From NCBI GenBank assembly GCA_934725345.1, contig CAKVBG010000024.1, forward strand, positions 1 through 13,906: 13,906 nt of DNA. The letters are read 5' to 3'. A program made the position numbers and the translations under genes. Below the pieces are notes generated by a model. The model was not told the origin of the DNA and searched no databases. It saw nothing but the letters and a program-made list of their open reading frames with translations. The stretch comes from an uncultured Eubacteriales bacterium. Lineage in GTDB: Bacteria > Bacillota > Clostridia > Oscillospirales > Acutalibacteraceae. Below, one piece after another: positions 13,297 to 13,906 of this stretch; position 1 is the first letter of the stretch, and each line of letters begins with the position of its first letter.

Positions 13297-13906
13297 TTAT
13301 TTCCAAAGCTGAGCATCTGTTATACCGCAGTCAGTAGCTTTAAACACAGGATCCTTACCCAATTTGCGCTGATTTAAGTAGTCTGCTAAACAAATTTTAT
13401 ATCGTTTGGAAAGGATAATAATTGTTATGATGTTAATCACCGCAATAAACGCCATTGAAATATCCGTTAAATTCCACGCTATAGAAGCGGTAGTCACGCA
13501 GCCAAATATTATGGGGAAAATACTAAAAACCCGAAGTGAATTTATAAATTTTGGGCTCTTATTTATAAACAGTATATTAGATTCACAGTAAGCCAAATTT
13601 CCTAAAGTCGCAGAAAATGCAAATGTTGATACAGAACAAGTTATAAAATGAACTCCCCAAATTCCAAATTGGTTTTGCAGTGCTTGTTGCATAAGAGGCA
13701 TACCCATCAAGTCCGTGTTTAAATCTACGTTTGAAAGCAATAATATGAATGCAGAAGTAGAACAAATCAGAATGGTGTCTATAAAAACAGATAAAATCTG
13801 AGCCACGCCTTGTTTGGCCGGATGAGAAGTATCTGCGCAAGCCGCTGCATTCGGTGCACTACCCATACCTGCTTCGTTTGATAAAAGCCCTCTTTTAATA
13901 CCAATT
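13297..13906 (-). CDS. Alanine:cation symporter (AGCS family), C-terminal part
   Basis: This is a partial gene: the minus-strand frame is open to the window edge, so the N-terminal half lies outside. The visible 200 or so residues begin IGIKRGLLSNEAGMGSAPNA, the highly conserved AGCS signature, then run through hydrophobic segments at GVAQILSVFIDTILICSTSAFILL, WGVHFITCSVSTFAFSATLGNL, the FPIIFGCVTTASIAWNL region and MAFIAVINIITIIILS. They end in a short basic cytoplasmic tail. The family imports alanine or glycine with Na+ or H+. The substrate is not readable here. The first ATG inside the window (13866) lies within the signature and is not the true start. The shared terminator follows the stop. 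Confidence 0.92.
   Translation of the reverse strand, partial: IGIKRGLLSNEAGMGSAPNAAACADTSHPAKQGVAQILSVFIDTILICSTSAFILLLSNVDLNTDLMGMPLMQQALQNQFGIWGVHFITCSVSTFAFSATLGNLAYCESNILFINKSPKFINSLRVFSIFPIIFGCVTTASIAWNLTDISMAFIAVINIITIIILSKRYKICLADYLNQRKLGKDPVFKATDCGITDAQLWK

Overview
The window looks like a chromosomal segment of a low-GC, spore-forming member of the Firmicutes (Clostridia, most likely near Oscillospirales/Ruminococcaceae). The grounds are strong AAGGAGG-type ribosome binding sites, GTG and TTG starts, the sporulation gene spoVAC, the decarboxylase-darA-holB-ricT cluster typical of Firmicutes, and a Cys-rich protein family I associate with Oscillospirales. The genus cannot be fixed from the sequence. 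No rRNA, tRNA, CRISPR array or transposase was seen.

Left part (1-4243). A DUF2508/YaaL-type gene on the minus strand diverges from an iron-uptake operon. The operon holds a fused FeoA-FeoB ferrous-iron transporter, a 51-residue FeoB-associated Cys-rich membrane protein, a DtxR/MntR-family metalloregulator and the rRNA methyltransferase gene rlmB. A DtxR-like operator overlaps the -35 box of the feoAB promoter, so the operon probably encodes its own iron-responsive repressor.

Middle part (4235-10653). A lone spoVAC on the minus strand overlaps the end of rlmB and diverges from a housekeeping cluster on the plus strand. That cluster is an Orn/Lys/Arg decarboxylase-like gene, the c-di-AMP receptor darA, holB (DNA polymerase III delta prime) and ricT (PSP1/YaaT). 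The usual tmk between the decarboxylase and darA is absent. A pcrA/uvrD helicase gene follows under its own promoter.

Right part (10654-13906). This is the accessory-looking region. A Cys-rich conserved protein, with a possible sigma-K-type promoter, is followed by two paralogous Lys-rich proteins of unknown function. These arose by a tandem duplication of about 0.93 kb that also copied the last 48 codons of the Cys-rich gene, left as a pseudogene fragment. The two paralogues have well-conserved ends and a strongly diverged centre, and both start behind the same 5' stem-loop. Copy 1 keeps a good promoter but has lost its terminator. Copy 2 has lost its -35 box but keeps the terminator. The pair therefore now looks like a single transcription unit ending at a bidirectional terminator. 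The right edge holds the C-terminal part of an alanine:cation symporter on the minus strand.

No fully convincing new system is visible. The duplicated mosaic gene pair is the most unusual structure in the window.
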